The notes beneath the pieces are model-generated. The model was given only the letters and a program-made list of their open reading frames with translations, was not told the origin of the DNA and did not search any database. This document shows, in pieces, positions 29,515-41,431 of a stretch of DNA of 64,000 bases. Where the stretch lies: assembly GCF_011075055.1 (NCBI RefSeq), contig NC_058155.1:7783537-7847536 (forward strand), read 5' to 3'. The stretch is from Mangifera indica. Its lineage: Eukaryota; Streptophyta; Magnoliopsida; Sapindales; Anacardiaceae. Each line of letters starts with the position of its first letter. Position 1 is the first letter of the stretch. A program made the position numbers and the translations under genes.

Positions 29515-30484
29515 GGCTAAAAAAACTTATTGCCACCCAAAATTTAGTGTTGACTTAAATTTATATTTGTTCATTTTTAAATACATAAATATCAATTTAT
29601 TTGTTAAATTTTATTATTATTGTCAAGAATAAAATTATCATTTAGTTAAAAATATTTTTAAAAACAATAAAACTATATGTATCTATTTTTGGTACATAAT
29701 TTGTATACACAGATGAGGTGTTATCATGTGATTGAATATTTTTTTATCATATGATGACATATTTTAAAATCATTTAATTACATGATGACACATCATTGTG
29801 TACATGAATTGTGTACCAAAAATGGATACACATAGCATTGCTCTTTTAAAAAACTAAAATTTTATCATATTTATCTCCTTGATCTAAAAATCTTATAATT
29901 TTTTTTTACCAAAATTTTGAAAAATGATCATTTCTCCGTGGGATCTTTTTCTCTTTCTCTCTAATGACTATTCGTTGTTTTAGGCCGTTGGCTCTCTCCC
30001 TCTCGATCACTCTCCCTTCCCTTTTCGATCATTTTCATCTTAGATGAACACTTTATCTGAGACAAAGATGATCAAAGAAGAAAGATAAGTTATCTAAAAG
30101 GGAGCAAGATGGTAGGAGGGAGAGAGCTAATGGACAGAGACAATGAATAATCATTAAAGAGAAAGAGAATTGGAAACTGAGAGAGAAAAAAGGATGAAAC
30201 TGAAATTTTCTATAAATATAGGGGTCAATTGTATATAAAATAATATAAAAGTTTGCAACCCTAGACTTGGGAGGCAAAAGTCAATTTTAAATTTAAAAAA
30301 TATGAAATTAAGGGACATAAATAAAAATTTTAAAATTTAAATGTCACAATAAAATATGAGTTTAAATAAAATTTTAAAATAATAATTTAACAGTTACCAA
30401 TAAAAAAAGTATTTAGATTTTTGAAAATCAGTGAATATTAATTTGATTTACACTAAACCTGAGGAGAAAATAAGTCTTTCGGTC
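29515..30484. mobile_element. Foldback element, copy F2, with a nested MITE
   Basis: The left end ggctaaaaaaacttattgcc followed by acccaaaatttagtgt matches, inverted, the right end acactaaacctgaggag followed by aaaataagtctttcggtc (to about 30484). The centre at 29945-30190 has complementary purine/pyrimidine-rich arms: ctctctaatgactattcgttg against its near inverse caatgaataatcattaaagag. It has no coding capacity. A separate small MITE sits inside at 29672-29835. Confidence 0.65.
29672..29835. mobile_element. Small foldback MITE (best-preserved copy of a dispersed family)
   Basis: The whole element is an imperfect inverted repeat. Its left end ctatatgtatctatttttgg followed by tacataatttgtatacaca pairs with the complement of the right end, where gtacatgaattgtgtacc is followed by aaaaatggatacacatag. 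The core reads tcatgtgattgaat...attacatgatgaca. Related copies occur near 11.3, 15.8, 22.8, 23.2, 31.3, 32.1, 42.8 and 59.3 kb. Confidence 0.75.
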
Positions 30485-31337
30485 TTTCTGGCATAATTGA
30501 CCCATACTAGAATAAGAAAATGCATGAGTATTACGATCATATTATATATCTTGAGAAATTTTTAAATTCAGCATGTGATAATTTCATAATTTGCTTTAAA
30601 TACATATACGAAAGCAGATCTTCAAAAACTTGATACTTAGCTGGAAATCTTCTGTGCAAAGGGGGGCATTAATTCATAGCTATAGATTCAGAAATTACCT
30701 AATAAGAATCAGCAACCTAAGCTAAGCTACAGAGAGTTATAGCTCATGCATAAATTGGAACGTAAGCCAACAACTACCAATTGGTATTATTGACAGCCAC
30801 TCACTCATATCTTGAAATATCTCGGCGGGCATTGAATTTGGGCAGCTTGTTTTGGCCACATATTTGTAGGCATTTGGTTGAGGGGGGATTAAAGATTTGG
30901 TAATTTATGTTTTATTATATATTTTTTTAATTTTGGTTTATAAATAATAAAAAATTATGATAATATTTTATCGGGGATAATATAATTTTATTATAGTTAT
31001 ATCTTTATTTATTAATTTTTTTAAGAAAAAATAATCTTATTTTCAATTAATATAATAAATAATATAAAAAATATTTTTTAATAAGAATATTTTAGTAAAA
31101 TAATATACTAGCATTTTTTTCTCTAAACACAATAATTATTTATAATACTTATTTTTATTAAATTTTATTAAGCAGAGTAATAATTTATACTCAGTAATTC
31201 TCAAGATAATCTTCTAATTTCGATAATAAAACATTCCACAAATCAAACGTCTCATTTGAGTACACACATAATTACATACTTTTATATATGATTATGTGAT
31301 TAAATATTACTTTATCGTTAATGTAAAATCATCAAAT

Positions 31338-31398
<61 letters not shown>

Positions 31399-31660
31399 TT
31401 ATTTATTTGTATACTCAAAATGAGTACGTATAGTTTTATTGATGTCAATACATTCATAAATCAACATGAATTTTAGTAATTTATATTATATATTTTGAAA
31501 TATTTTGCAGACTGCGCAAAAATGTTTGGTGATTAACAAGGAATTACATATATATGGAAGGGGAACAGAAGGAAGTTCAAAAAAGTTTGTGTTTATGCCT
31601 TCAATTTAGTGATAATTCCACATCATAAAGGTTTTCTCTGGCCATCCTGTCCCCAAAAGA
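30485..31660. other. Intergenic DNA with a Tourist-like MITE (about 30868-31252) and a MITE/microsatellite, no gene
   Basis: The segment from ggcatttggttgagg (30869) to aaatcaaacgtctca (31252) has the internal sequence and inverted ends of the complete Tourist-like element at 54790-55224, but is more diverged. From 31252 to about 31440 lies a copy of the small foldback MITE interrupted by (AT)n. No gene is seen. Confidence 0.5.
31341..31394. repeat. (AT)n microsatellite inside a MITE
   Basis: About 27 AT units followed by three TTTA units. The flanks (gtgattaaatattactttatc on the left, tactcaaaatgagtacgta on the right) are the two arms of the small foldback MITE, so the tract grew inside the element. 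Confidence 0.9.
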
Positions 31661-32104
31661 GAGATTCAACTCACCTAATGTTAACTGTACTTCTCCCTGA
31701 TTGCGGACAAATTCGGGTGACTACCCTTACAAAAGGGGCGATGCAGTGCCTTGACACAGACAAATCAGGGGGTGGTTATAGTGTGTAATGACCCAGGGTA
31801 GAGTTCTGCATCACAGGAAATGCAAAATTTTACTATGTTTTACTTGAAAATTATGGGGAAGACTGAGAAGATAATGCATACCCAAGGTTTCTTGGAACGA
31901 AAAAGAATAAAATTGGCTAAGAAAGTAGCAGATGCAGCTGCTAGAGTGGGGGCATATTTAAGCATGATATACAGCAGAAGGGATAATTCCACCATGTAGT
32001 TGGCCAAGCACTCCAGCTGCAGTGATAAGACCTGCAAAAGGCAAGCCAATACTAAAACCATTGAAAAACATTGTCCCAATGTCAGCCATTAGGGGGAAAG
32101 AGCA

Positions 32105-32275
32105 ATATTATGCTTATCCATTTTAAATACATAAATAAGTATATGTTTATATGTGTTATTATTTGATTGAGTGTTACTTTATTTTTAATTAAAAATCACT
32201 CAATCACATGATGACACATATAAGTGTGTATTTATTTTTATACTAAAAATGGATACGTATAATTTTATTGATTGG
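32105..32275. mobile_element. Small foldback MITE copy in the cyclin pseudogene
   Basis: Inverted arms: tatccattttaaatacataa on the left against the complement of actaaaaatggatacgta on the right. The core gtgttattatttgattgagt...actcaatcacatgatgacac is nearly palindromic. It belongs to the same family as 29672-29835. Confidence 0.65.
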
Positions 32276-32437
32276 AGAAACAAAATGTAAAGGTGGCAAC
32301 ATATGGAAGTCGATAAAAACAGCATGACAGCATTAACAATTGGAAGGTTTACTACTGGCCACAGCTGATTCAAGTAATTATTCGAAGTGTGCTATAATGC
32401 GTCTAGCGAAAATGAAATGAATATAAGTGGAGGAAGA

Positions 32438-33039
32438 TGTTACAGACCTGGAGTTGTGCACCACCACTACCCAGAAATGTGTAATCCAGCAGGAGCCGGG
32501 TTGCTCTCCAAATGAAGACTCCAGGTTCAACAATCTAACACAAGCAAGAACTATTGATGTAACAGTATATTGTAAAGAAACAGCAACCAAATGCAAACTC
32601 TTGTATTGATCAAATTACTGAATGAAAATTACAGATTCTTGTTCATAGTTTTCAATCTGTCAATTACATTTCAGTTCCACAAGCAAAACAAAAGTTTTCC
32701 CAAAATGAACAAAAACAAGCTTAACAATTTCCCAGACTCCTCAACTCTTCGAGAGGCTGAATTCTCCCTGCATTTCCTGCTCTTCCTTAATTGCTTGGCT
32801 GCCCCTGTCTCCCTCTTTCCAGGTTTATAAACTTCTGTCCCCTTTACTTGTACTTGGTCAGCCACTCATGTGGTGCCACCTCATCTTCTGGAGACATGGT
32901 GGTCCCCAGGATCTGCTGCATGCTCTTAGCCTCTGGTTCCTTCAGAATTTGACTTGTTGCAGTTTCCTTGTTTGCTTGGTTCTTTTGGATTGCTGCCAAG
33001 TGCTATCCTCCCCTTCCAACATATACCCTTTTTATAACA
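32438..33039 (-). mobile_element. Solo LTR (602 bp) inside the cyclin pseudogene
   Basis: On the minus strand it begins TGTTATAAAAAGGG and ends GGTCTGTAACA, with inverted ends TGTTA/TAACA. It is flanked by perfect 5-bp duplications, GAAGA on the plus strand at 32433-32437 and 33040-33044. It lies between pseudogene exons 8 and 9. No internal coding region or primer-binding site remains. Short frames within it (32427-32609, 32591-32865) are not genes. It is probably Ty1/copia type by size and ends, but the superfamily is an inference. Confidence 0.87.
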
Positions 33040-35755
33040 GAAGACAAGCTAATGCAATTTTAAAACAATCTATTTCAGTAAAAGGTATCTCATTACCTCC
33101 TTGAGGAGCATGAACAAACCGCCTGAAGATTTTTTATTAATTGCAGGTCAGTATCAATGAAGTATAAAAGAAAAGCACTTAATATTTCACTAGGAACAGA
33201 AAAAAATGAACTTTACCTCAGAAAACAGTTAGCTGTGAGGACTGTCATTTCAAACTTCAAGAAATTCAGTACTACAGATTCCATTCGGAGAACCTGCAGC
33301 AAAGGATATCGCATAATACTTCTGAAATGAGAAAGGAATAAAGCTATTTAAATAAGAATCTAGAAGTTGGAAAATAGAATCCTAACCTCCTCTTTGGTTT
33401 ATGCGTTATCAGTAACATAACAAAATTCCTCCACCTGGGGTGCACTAATCTCCCCTTGTTTTCGGCTAATAGTATTACCTTCAGTTGTTATCAATAATCT
33501 TGTCACAATATATATTTACGCACATGCACATGCATATAATGACTTCTAAGTTAGATGAAACAAGCAAATGTGCTTAAAACTTACGCTGCAATCATCAAGC
33601 AGGAAACACAAAGCAGTTGTAATTGCTTCCTATTTACTGCATTGCCAGAAAGATAACGATCTACGTACTTGACTGTCAAAAACAGAGTCCCAGTTACAAG
33701 TTTTTAATCTTCAGCAACCTGCTGTTTAGGATAAAAAGATCTCGTTAGTGAAAGAGAAACTTTATAATGCAAGGGAAAACAGCACGTATCAACATAATAA
33801 GCAGTTGTCATAATATACGCAACCCTGAAACAGAGAAGCGGATCAAGGGCGAGTTTCTTGGGCAACATGACTGCCCTGCCAATATCATCGCCCACAAGGG
33901 CCACAACAAGTTACCTCAACTAGCCAATCAGTCAGTATTGCACGCATGGTGGCATTTATGCCCTTCTGAACTCTTTCCAAGAAATCCATCACAGGCCTTT
34001 TCTTTGCCTGAAAATTTGAAGATTTAATAACTTGGATGCAGAAAATGGCGACCATTCCATAACTGTCAGACCATATTTCACAGACTTCACCATTGGAAAG
34101 ATCTATTATTTGAGAATGCTTATCATATTGCTGTAAGTACATCATTGAAAAAAACCAGTATTACCAATTATGTTTGTGCCAAAACTTTAATAACAATCTT
34201 AACCTCAGAAAATCAAAATAAATGGAAATATAATAATATAGCCTTCTTAGTCTTGAAACCCTTCTCACAAACATTATAAAAAATGTATCTTCCAATCTTG
34301 AACAGAATTAGAAGATAAATAAAAAATACATATATAGGTCCAGTGGCAATTTACGTAACTTTAGCATTAGTAAATCGCAAAAGCCTAAAACAACTGACAA
34401 ATAAGAGAAAACAACTAAACATTTTTGGTTAAGTTCATAAGGCAAGTGCAATTTAAATATCTTAAGGATGCCAGAACTCAGATGTATGCAAGTGCTTATA
34501 AATGTCAGAAGCAATGGTCGCACAAAATTGGGGATCCTTGACAGTGCAATCAATATCAACAAGATCATCAACCGATTTAATCTCTCCTCGTATATCTCTC
34601 TTACAAGACTTCCCTACAATCCATACAGCAAAACATCATTAGAACGGCAAAGTAAAATTTCTATCGATCTGCAATTGCAATTTTTGAGAAATAACTGCGA
34701 CGTCAAATTCCATATTGGCAACATCCATAGCATAGGAATTGTCCACATAAAGAAGCCTAATAGAAAAAGAAATTAGATCAATAGCAATCAAATTCTTAGA
34801 AAGAAAAAAACCTTCTCTCTCTGCATGATCTGAAATATTGAGGGAGCAATTTGTCCTCATCCCGATAGATTTAGTTGTTGAATCACTTTCGTTATCTATA
34901 TATTCAAATTCTGGACTCCTCTATGAATCGCAAGTAGACACGGTCTCATCCAAAGAAACAGAATTACCAACTGATTTGCTTGGAGAAACATCTGTGATTC
35001 TGGGTGCTAGAACTGCACTATCAGAAGCAGGAATGATAATGAAACTACTATTTGGAGTCGAGAAGGTTTTAAAGGTAGGTCGATCACTTGTGGGAGAAAA
35101 TACATCATTTGAAGATACACTTAAGGTTGCCGGCAAAGTATTTGCAGAGAGCCCTTTATCATAAGCATGAGCACAAGATTCCTTTTTCTTGGCAATTTTA
35201 GCCGAATATGTCACCTTTGAGTTGAAGCATAAAATTTTATTAACTGTTGTTAAAAATAAATCAATGCAGAAGTGAAACTAAGAATGGGCTAAAATATAGC
35301 TAATGAACACCCAGAATAATTACTATCACAAAGATTTAGGGGCATTAGGGCGCCATGTTGAAACCTAATCCTCTGAAAACAAGGTAGATATCATCTCAAA
35401 GCACACATTCAAGCTTTTTAATAATAAATCTACAATGTCTTCAGGACAACATGACAGTTATAAATGTAAAAATAATTTATAACATGTTACAAAGAAATGC
35501 ATGAGGATTAACATAAACAAAACAATACACACCCAAAAAAAAACCTAGTAAAAGATGCGTTGCAAAATTAATATGATACATGTTAATTCAAAATGAACGT
35601 CCACAAACCAGAAGAGAAAAGAAAGAAAATTAATATGATACAACGGCCTTTGAAGGAAAGCTCTTCAAGACCCGTGATCCGACTTCAGACCCTTTTTTCT
35701 GGCTAGTTATATCACTGAAAGCCGGTCACTTCTTGGCCAGTTACGGCTTTGATAT

Positions 35756-37350
35756 AGCAATTTTATTGATGCAGTTACTAACCATTCCTATTATCGATTC
35801 TGAGGACATTTTAACCTTATATGTATATTTATGTGAATTATTAATAAAAGAAGTAGTATTTCCGTTCATATGCATAAGTTGTTTCCTTTGTTTGTGATGA
35901 TATAAAGTATGTATGTGAATGTCCGGATGACTCACTTAATATATAAATTGAGTCATCGAATTGTTCCCTACAAACGTGACATAACTTGGGTAATTATATC
36001 ACATAATAAATATATCAAATACCTCTATTAAATGTCATAAGATAATATTAGTGTTGGTAACGATAATGACATGTCATTACGATATTGTATGAATTAACAA
36101 TTAAAGAACCGTTTTTTTTCAATATGACCAAATAACGATAACTCACATAGTCATTAAATCGTAGTCAATGACTTATTGTAAGATCGTACTAGTATTCGAA
36201 GTAATCCTTTGACTTAAGACGTCATGGTCAAATCCGATATAGATACGTGTAATTCATGTGGTGCATATATACTAGGTTAACCACATCTCGTAAGACAAAC
36301 TATATTGGTAATGTGTTATTTGTATGTGAAAAAGAATTATGGTCAAGATGGAATTCGTTAACTTATAAAGTATTGAGTTCTGAATATTTATTGCTTTTAA
36401 TTCGAATATGAGTTCTGAAGTGAACATCAATAAATATTAAAAATTGAATATCTTGCCAAAATATAATGTAAGTCATATGAAGGATGTTCGTTATGACATG
36501 TTTCGAATATTTAAATCAATGATTCAAAAAGAATTGAAATTAGGACTTTGACAATCTATAAGTTTGAAATTGATCTAGATTGGACAACGAAATGATATTA
36601 CCTACGTGGAAGGTATGATCGGAGATATTAGCTTTAATAGAGTATTTCTTTCATCATGATTTAGGCACCATAACATATTGCTAGATGTTTACTATAATCG
36701 TTAAGTTTTCGGTGCACTTTTGGATCATTTAAAAAAGAACTCACGACTATGTTACGGTAAATTTAAAGGGTTATACCAATAAACAAAACTTTTTAAAAGG
36801 AGGATTAATTATCCAAGGATAGCTAACACCTTCTGAATGATAATAAAAATCATATAAAATATTATATAGATGTAAAAAATAACATTTTAAAAGTTAAGAT
36901 GTTAGTGAGATGAAATTAAGGTAACTAAGGTATATATTTGATATACATGTATGGTAAGACTTCAAATTATGAATTTGTTAGGTCAAATAAGAATTTTGAA
37001 ATTGTAAAATGACCCACCATTATATAAACTATATTTTAATTCATTTTGATCTAACATAAATATTTTTATATTTTATTATCTCTCACAAAACAAACTAAAA
37101 ACTCTCTCCTCTCTCTAAGATTTGGTTTGGAAGGTGTACTCCTTTGGAGATTTTTCAAGTGAAGAACTTAATTCATCTTCTTAGATCCTTATAAGAGACA
37201 AATGAATAGATACAAATTTCATCATTCTCTTATACGTCTTACATATACTTTAATTTTTGTTCTATCTATATATATGACATTCTTTGCATTTTTTTTTCAC
37301 CTATTATTTTGATTCGGAACTAGATGGAAGCCTCCTAGACTACAATGACC
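35756..37350. mobile_element. About 1.6 kb of foreign DNA splitting exon 1 of the cyclin pseudogene
   Basis: The two halves of pseudogene exon 1 flank this block, so it is an insertion. I find no protein domain in it. Its right part (37060-37300) has a C/T-rich stretch (aaaactctctcctctctct) like an LTR leader. On the minus strand the left edge carries AATAAAATTGCTATATCA, like a polyadenylation region before a CA end. A long solo LTR is possible, but no target duplication could be matched because the exon edges are eroded. Confidence 0.5.
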
Positions 37351-37387
37351 ACAAAGAAATTGATCCGCGGAGATTTTGAGTCGACAT

Positions 37388-37965
37388 TTCAAGCCAAACT
37401 AGAATTCCCTGCAAAATTATAGAAAACAAAAAGTGTTTCGGTTAGATCAATTGCGTTACTGTTGTAAGAAAATTTGAGAAATTGAGACAATGGGAGGATA
37501 ATTACTGCCTAATTTGAAATTGGATCTTTCATTTTACAGTTAGAAAATTTCAAGATACTTGGAGGGTTTTGGAGGGAGGTCGGCAGAGAAATAGTTCGAG
37601 GACTAAAGAGCGCGAAAAAGGGTAGGTTTGAAAGGAAGAAAGATTCATCTCAGCCGTTGGGTTTTAAGGAGTGATCTTAACCGTTTGTTTAATTCAGAGA
37701 TGATAACTGTAATACTGTATTGGGCCCACGAGTTGTTGCCTCAATGTGCTGGCTGTTACACTCTGACCTTATTAGAATTAATATCAATGACCAATCAGAT
37801 TCAGACATGAACGAAAGAATAAGAGTAATTTTGTGCCTGTCTTCCTTCGCATTGGGATGGCTTGAGTCGGTCATTGACTGCACATGACAGCGACAAAACG
37901 GGCAGGTGGATATCAGTGGACTTGCCCAAAAACAAATTTAAAACTTATGTTTATGTAATAAAAAA
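37388..37965 (-). promoter_or_regulatory. Former promoter of the cyclin pseudogene, with MSA-like motifs
   Basis: On the minus strand CCCAACGGCTG (37651-37661) closely fits the MSA consensus YCYAACGGYYA, and AAACGGTTA lies near 37677-37686. This is 260-300 bp upstream of the dead ATG, as expected for a duplicated mitotic-cyclin promoter. No gene is seen in the rest of the interval. Confidence 0.4.
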
Positions 37966-38655
37966 GGCCAGAGGACTATTTCCCACCCAAGGTATACTGT
38001 TTCTTTATGTTTTTTTTATTAATTTTGAAATTTTTATTTACTCATATATAATCGATTAAAATTAATAATTTCGAAAGTAAAATTATTATTTTATCTATAT
38101 TATTAAAAATAAACTTAAATTTAATTTTTTTCCTCCTAAACCCTAAAAATTAATAATTTCTCCTAACTTAAGTGTTAAAAAACAGTATTTTCCCTTTTAG
38201 GATTTTTAATTTTAAGCGTGTTAGTTTTTAAGCGTCATTTCTTCCTCTTCGACGACCTCCAGGCGAAGATTCTTTCTCTCCGGTGCGGCCTCCTTCCGAC
38301 GATTTTCTTGGGCACTGTCATAGACGAAGACGACAATGCCCAGGAAAATCATCGGAAGGAAACCGCATCGAAGAGGAAAAATCATCACTTAGAGGTAGCC
38401 GAAGAGGAAGAAACGACACCAAAAAACTAACTTCGAAAAATTGAAAATCTTAGGGGGGAAAATACTGTTTTTTAAAACTTGGGTTGAGAAAAATTGTTAG
38501 TTATTATGGTTTATGGGAGAAAATGAGATAAATTTTTCAGGAGTTAGGGTTCCGTTAAATTTAACAGTCTATGAGTGGGTGAATGAGATTTTTAAAGTTA
38601 ATAAGAGAAAACTTGAGAAAATCGCATATTTTGGGTGGGAAATAGTCCTTTAGCC
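37966..38655. mobile_element. Foldback Mutator-type element, copy F3, with a perfect 9-bp target duplication
   Basis: The left end GGCCAGAGGACTATTTCCCA pairs with the complement of the right end TGGGAAATAGTCCTTTAGCC. The similarity continues inward for roughly 300 bp per arm, for example aaaaacagtattttccc near 38178 and its complement near 38460. Immediately outside lie AATAAAAAA at 37957-37965 and again at 38656-38664. A 9-bp duplication is typical of Mutator elements. The centre (38220-38420) is GC-richer and also self-complementary (cgacgattttcttgggcactgt against acaatgcccaggaaaatcatcg). No transposase is present. Confidence 0.85.
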
Positions 38656-39096
38656 AATAAAAAAGCCAAAACGGGGTTTGAAATGTAAAGAATCAAATTA
38701 TAGTATGCTAAGGAGAACATTTTTTCTTCAACTCTCTCTTTTCTCCCAAAGCTTTTCACCTCAAATTACACATATAACAAGTTATCTTCACGAATTCTTC
38801 AAGTACATTTTATTATTATTACTATTAAATATTCAATTTATCATATTTGTTTAATTTATGCATATTATTTATTATAAATGATTTCTTTTTTGTGAAATGT
38901 CAGTTACGGACATTTATATTAATTTTCTTATATCATAATTGTTTTCTATTTTGCAAAAAAACAAATTACAGATATTTATATTTATATTTCATTTATAATT
39001 GTGCCCATTTGCAAATGCAAATTATGGATGTAATACTTACATATTTTTACATTATTATTATTATTATTATATATGTATCATTTTCCCAATGTAAAT

Positions 39097-39153
<57 letters not shown>

Positions 39154-40633
39154 GATAATTGTATTTCATTTACAATATAAAATTTATAAAATCATGAAAA
39201 AATATGGATATGAAGTTTTAAATATCACTCAGACTAGGGTTTAAATATCCTAATTTAAAATTTTAATGATATTAATTATAAAACTAAAAATTTTGTAAAT
39301 ATGAGATAATATCTGAACTTTTGATTTTTCAAATTTTGTAAAAATTTGATTTTGTAAATATCACCTAAAATATGGATATGAAGGTCATTGATTGTCTACG
39401 TATCATATGCACACATATTTGATGGATCTATATTAAACATTTATTAAAGAATAATAAAAAATATATATAATTAAATTTTGTTAATGATTATGATATTATT
39501 GATTTAACAAATTTTGATTTTTCAAACTTCTTTTAAAAGTAAGAATATTTGTTATTTGACTAGTGACGTGAACGTGCAAAATTTCTATAATTAATGACCA
39601 TTCTATTTATATATTTTTGTTTTGAAGTCATAAATTTTTTTTATATTTTTGTTACTATGTAATTATTTTTTTGTTATCTTGTATACATTATGACTAATAT
39701 AACTTTTAAAATTAAAGGATAGGAAATTCAAATGTGAAGCATCGACTTAAAAAAATGATAAAAGAGACATATGATGACGATAGATATAATTATCAGTATC
39801 CTACAATATGATATGATGTAAAAAAAAATGATACGTATCCTACAATATGATATATATCCTACAATCTAATTGATAAATCTACTATTAAGTGTATTTAATT
39901 AATATAATATAATTGACATATTATATGATATGATATATATCCTACAATATGATGCATATTATTGATATAAATCAATATATTTTTTAAAGAAATTGATGAT
40001 ATAATAAGAGTGTATATAAAAAATCTCAAATTTTTAAAGGTGTTTGTGATATTTTTTAAAATGATGATATATCAATTAGATTTTTTATTATTATTTTATT
40101 TTTTAAAAATAATATCATATGATACAATACAATATTTAATATATAATATGATATACGATTCAATTACCGTGATGATAAAAACATGTTACTTGTGGACAGT
40201 GCAACAGCGTCGCCACCTAGTTTGTGCCCACAAATATCTTCACCACGGAAACCAACACTAGGATAGCATGGCCATTTGTTATGTGAAAATTGAATGATCA
40301 TCCTGGTCAGAGAGTCTATTGGGGCCATTTGTTATGTAATTGCATCAGGAAGAATCGATGGTAGTTGCTTTGACATTACTGTGATGACCAAAAAATGTTG
40401 AATATCAATGTTAGATGGTTCCCATGGTGCTTTAGTTTTTTGTCCAGTATGATGTAATTGCATAAGATTTTGTGAAGATTGTTTGGTAAGACCAATTTAA
40501 TCATTTTCTTCTTATATAAATTTCCTTCATAATTATTAGTGTCCTTTCATACTGGAGAATATTCAGCGACACTCATATTTAATCATTTCTCAAAATCTTT
40601 GCTTTGAAAATGTCTTTCACTAGAAGAATTAGA
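38656..40633. other. AT-rich intergenic DNA, no gene
   Basis: It contains the (TA)n tract at 39105-39147, short direct repeats of tacaatatgatatatatcc around 39800-39960, and no coding frame that I recognise. Confidence 0.45.
39105..39147. repeat. (TA)n microsatellite
   Basis: About 21 uninterrupted TA units after a short TG run. Confidence 0.95.
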
Positions 40634-41431
40634 GGCCAAAGGACTTATTCTCATTTAAATTTTGTTTTACTATTAAATTAACACACATAAAATATTAAAA
40701 ATTCAAACACTTGTAAATAGTTAAACTTAACGGAATCAGTTAATATTATCAATTTTTTCTTTATATTTAAAAAATTAATAATTTTCTCTTAAGATTAAAT
40801 TTCAAAAAGTTATATATTCTCTTATAGGATTTCAATCTTTTCTTTCCTTCTTTGATAACTGGACTCGAACTGAGACCGTCATCATTCTATTCTTCTCCCT
40901 CTTTCGCCGACGATGAAGGACAAAGAAGTCAAATTGTCAAACGAAGTTCATCTTTGTTTTCGTCAAATCGGCTCAAAAGCTAAGAAATCAAAAGTGCTTC
41001 TATTGATTCAGCTTCAAAAGAAGAGAAAGAAGGTGCGATTCCATTGAATCGACATCTATTGTGCGCTTTCATCGTTTAAGGGTTTCAATTCATCGTTTAC
41101 TTCTTCGCGTTGGGGTTTCTTCATTGTCGGACACAAAGAGAGAAGAATAGATGAAGGCAGTCTCACTTGGAGTTCAGTCATCAGAGAAGGAAAAAAAGAT
41201 TGAAACCCTAAGGAGAAAAATATAACTTTTCAAAGTTTAATCTTAAAGAAAAATGGTTAGTTTTCTAAATCTGAGAAAAAATGAATAATATTTTATTATT
41301 TTTAATAGATTATTGATTAAATAACAGTTTTATCCCGAACTTAATTTATTCTTTTAATTTTAATTACTCATACTTAATAAGAATTAATTTGGAAGTACAA
41401 TAAACTTTGGGTGGAAATTATCCTTTGGCCC
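40634..41431. mobile_element. Foldback Mutator-type element, copy F4
   Basis: The left end GGCCAAAGGACTTATTCTCA pairs with the complement of the right end GGAAATTATCCTTTGGCC. The flanks AGAATTAGA (40625-40633) and ATAATTAGA (41432-41440) match at 8 of 9 positions, so the 9-bp target duplication is nearly intact. The central arms are long: gagaccgtcatcattctatt and the following cttctccctctttcgccgac near 40870-40912 are the near inverse of 41120-41178. It has no coding capacity. Confidence 0.8.

Larger units (their letters stand above)
31660..37387 (-). pseudogene. Cyclin A1 pseudogene, tandem copy of the gene at 25.2-28.7 kb
   Basis: Exon remnants in order: the exon 1 start (ATG at 37387, MSTQNLRGSI, then foreign DNA), the exon 1 end (about 35755-35655), 35214-34816, 34613-34477, 34007-33915, 33718-33585, 33462-33387, 33293-33217, 33122-33089, 32031-31882 and about 31810-31660. 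Many exon lengths equal those of the intact gene. The frame is destroyed by stops at the destruction-box Arg codon (TGA, near 35738), 34921-34923 (TAG), 33704-33706 (TAA), 33399-33401 (TAA) and 31776-31778 (TAA). Other lesions are a frameshift in the tenth exon and lost donors after 34477 (GAG|TTC) and 33089 (GAG|ATA). The acceptor before 33462 is changed (CCG). The last exon is not found. A solo LTR sits between exons 8 and 9. It cannot encode a cyclin. Confidence 0.9.

Noticed and set aside
32427..32865. Open frames on both strands in a GC-richer stretch of the cyclin pseudogene
   Set aside because: The block is a solo LTR with target duplication (32438-33039), not a gene.
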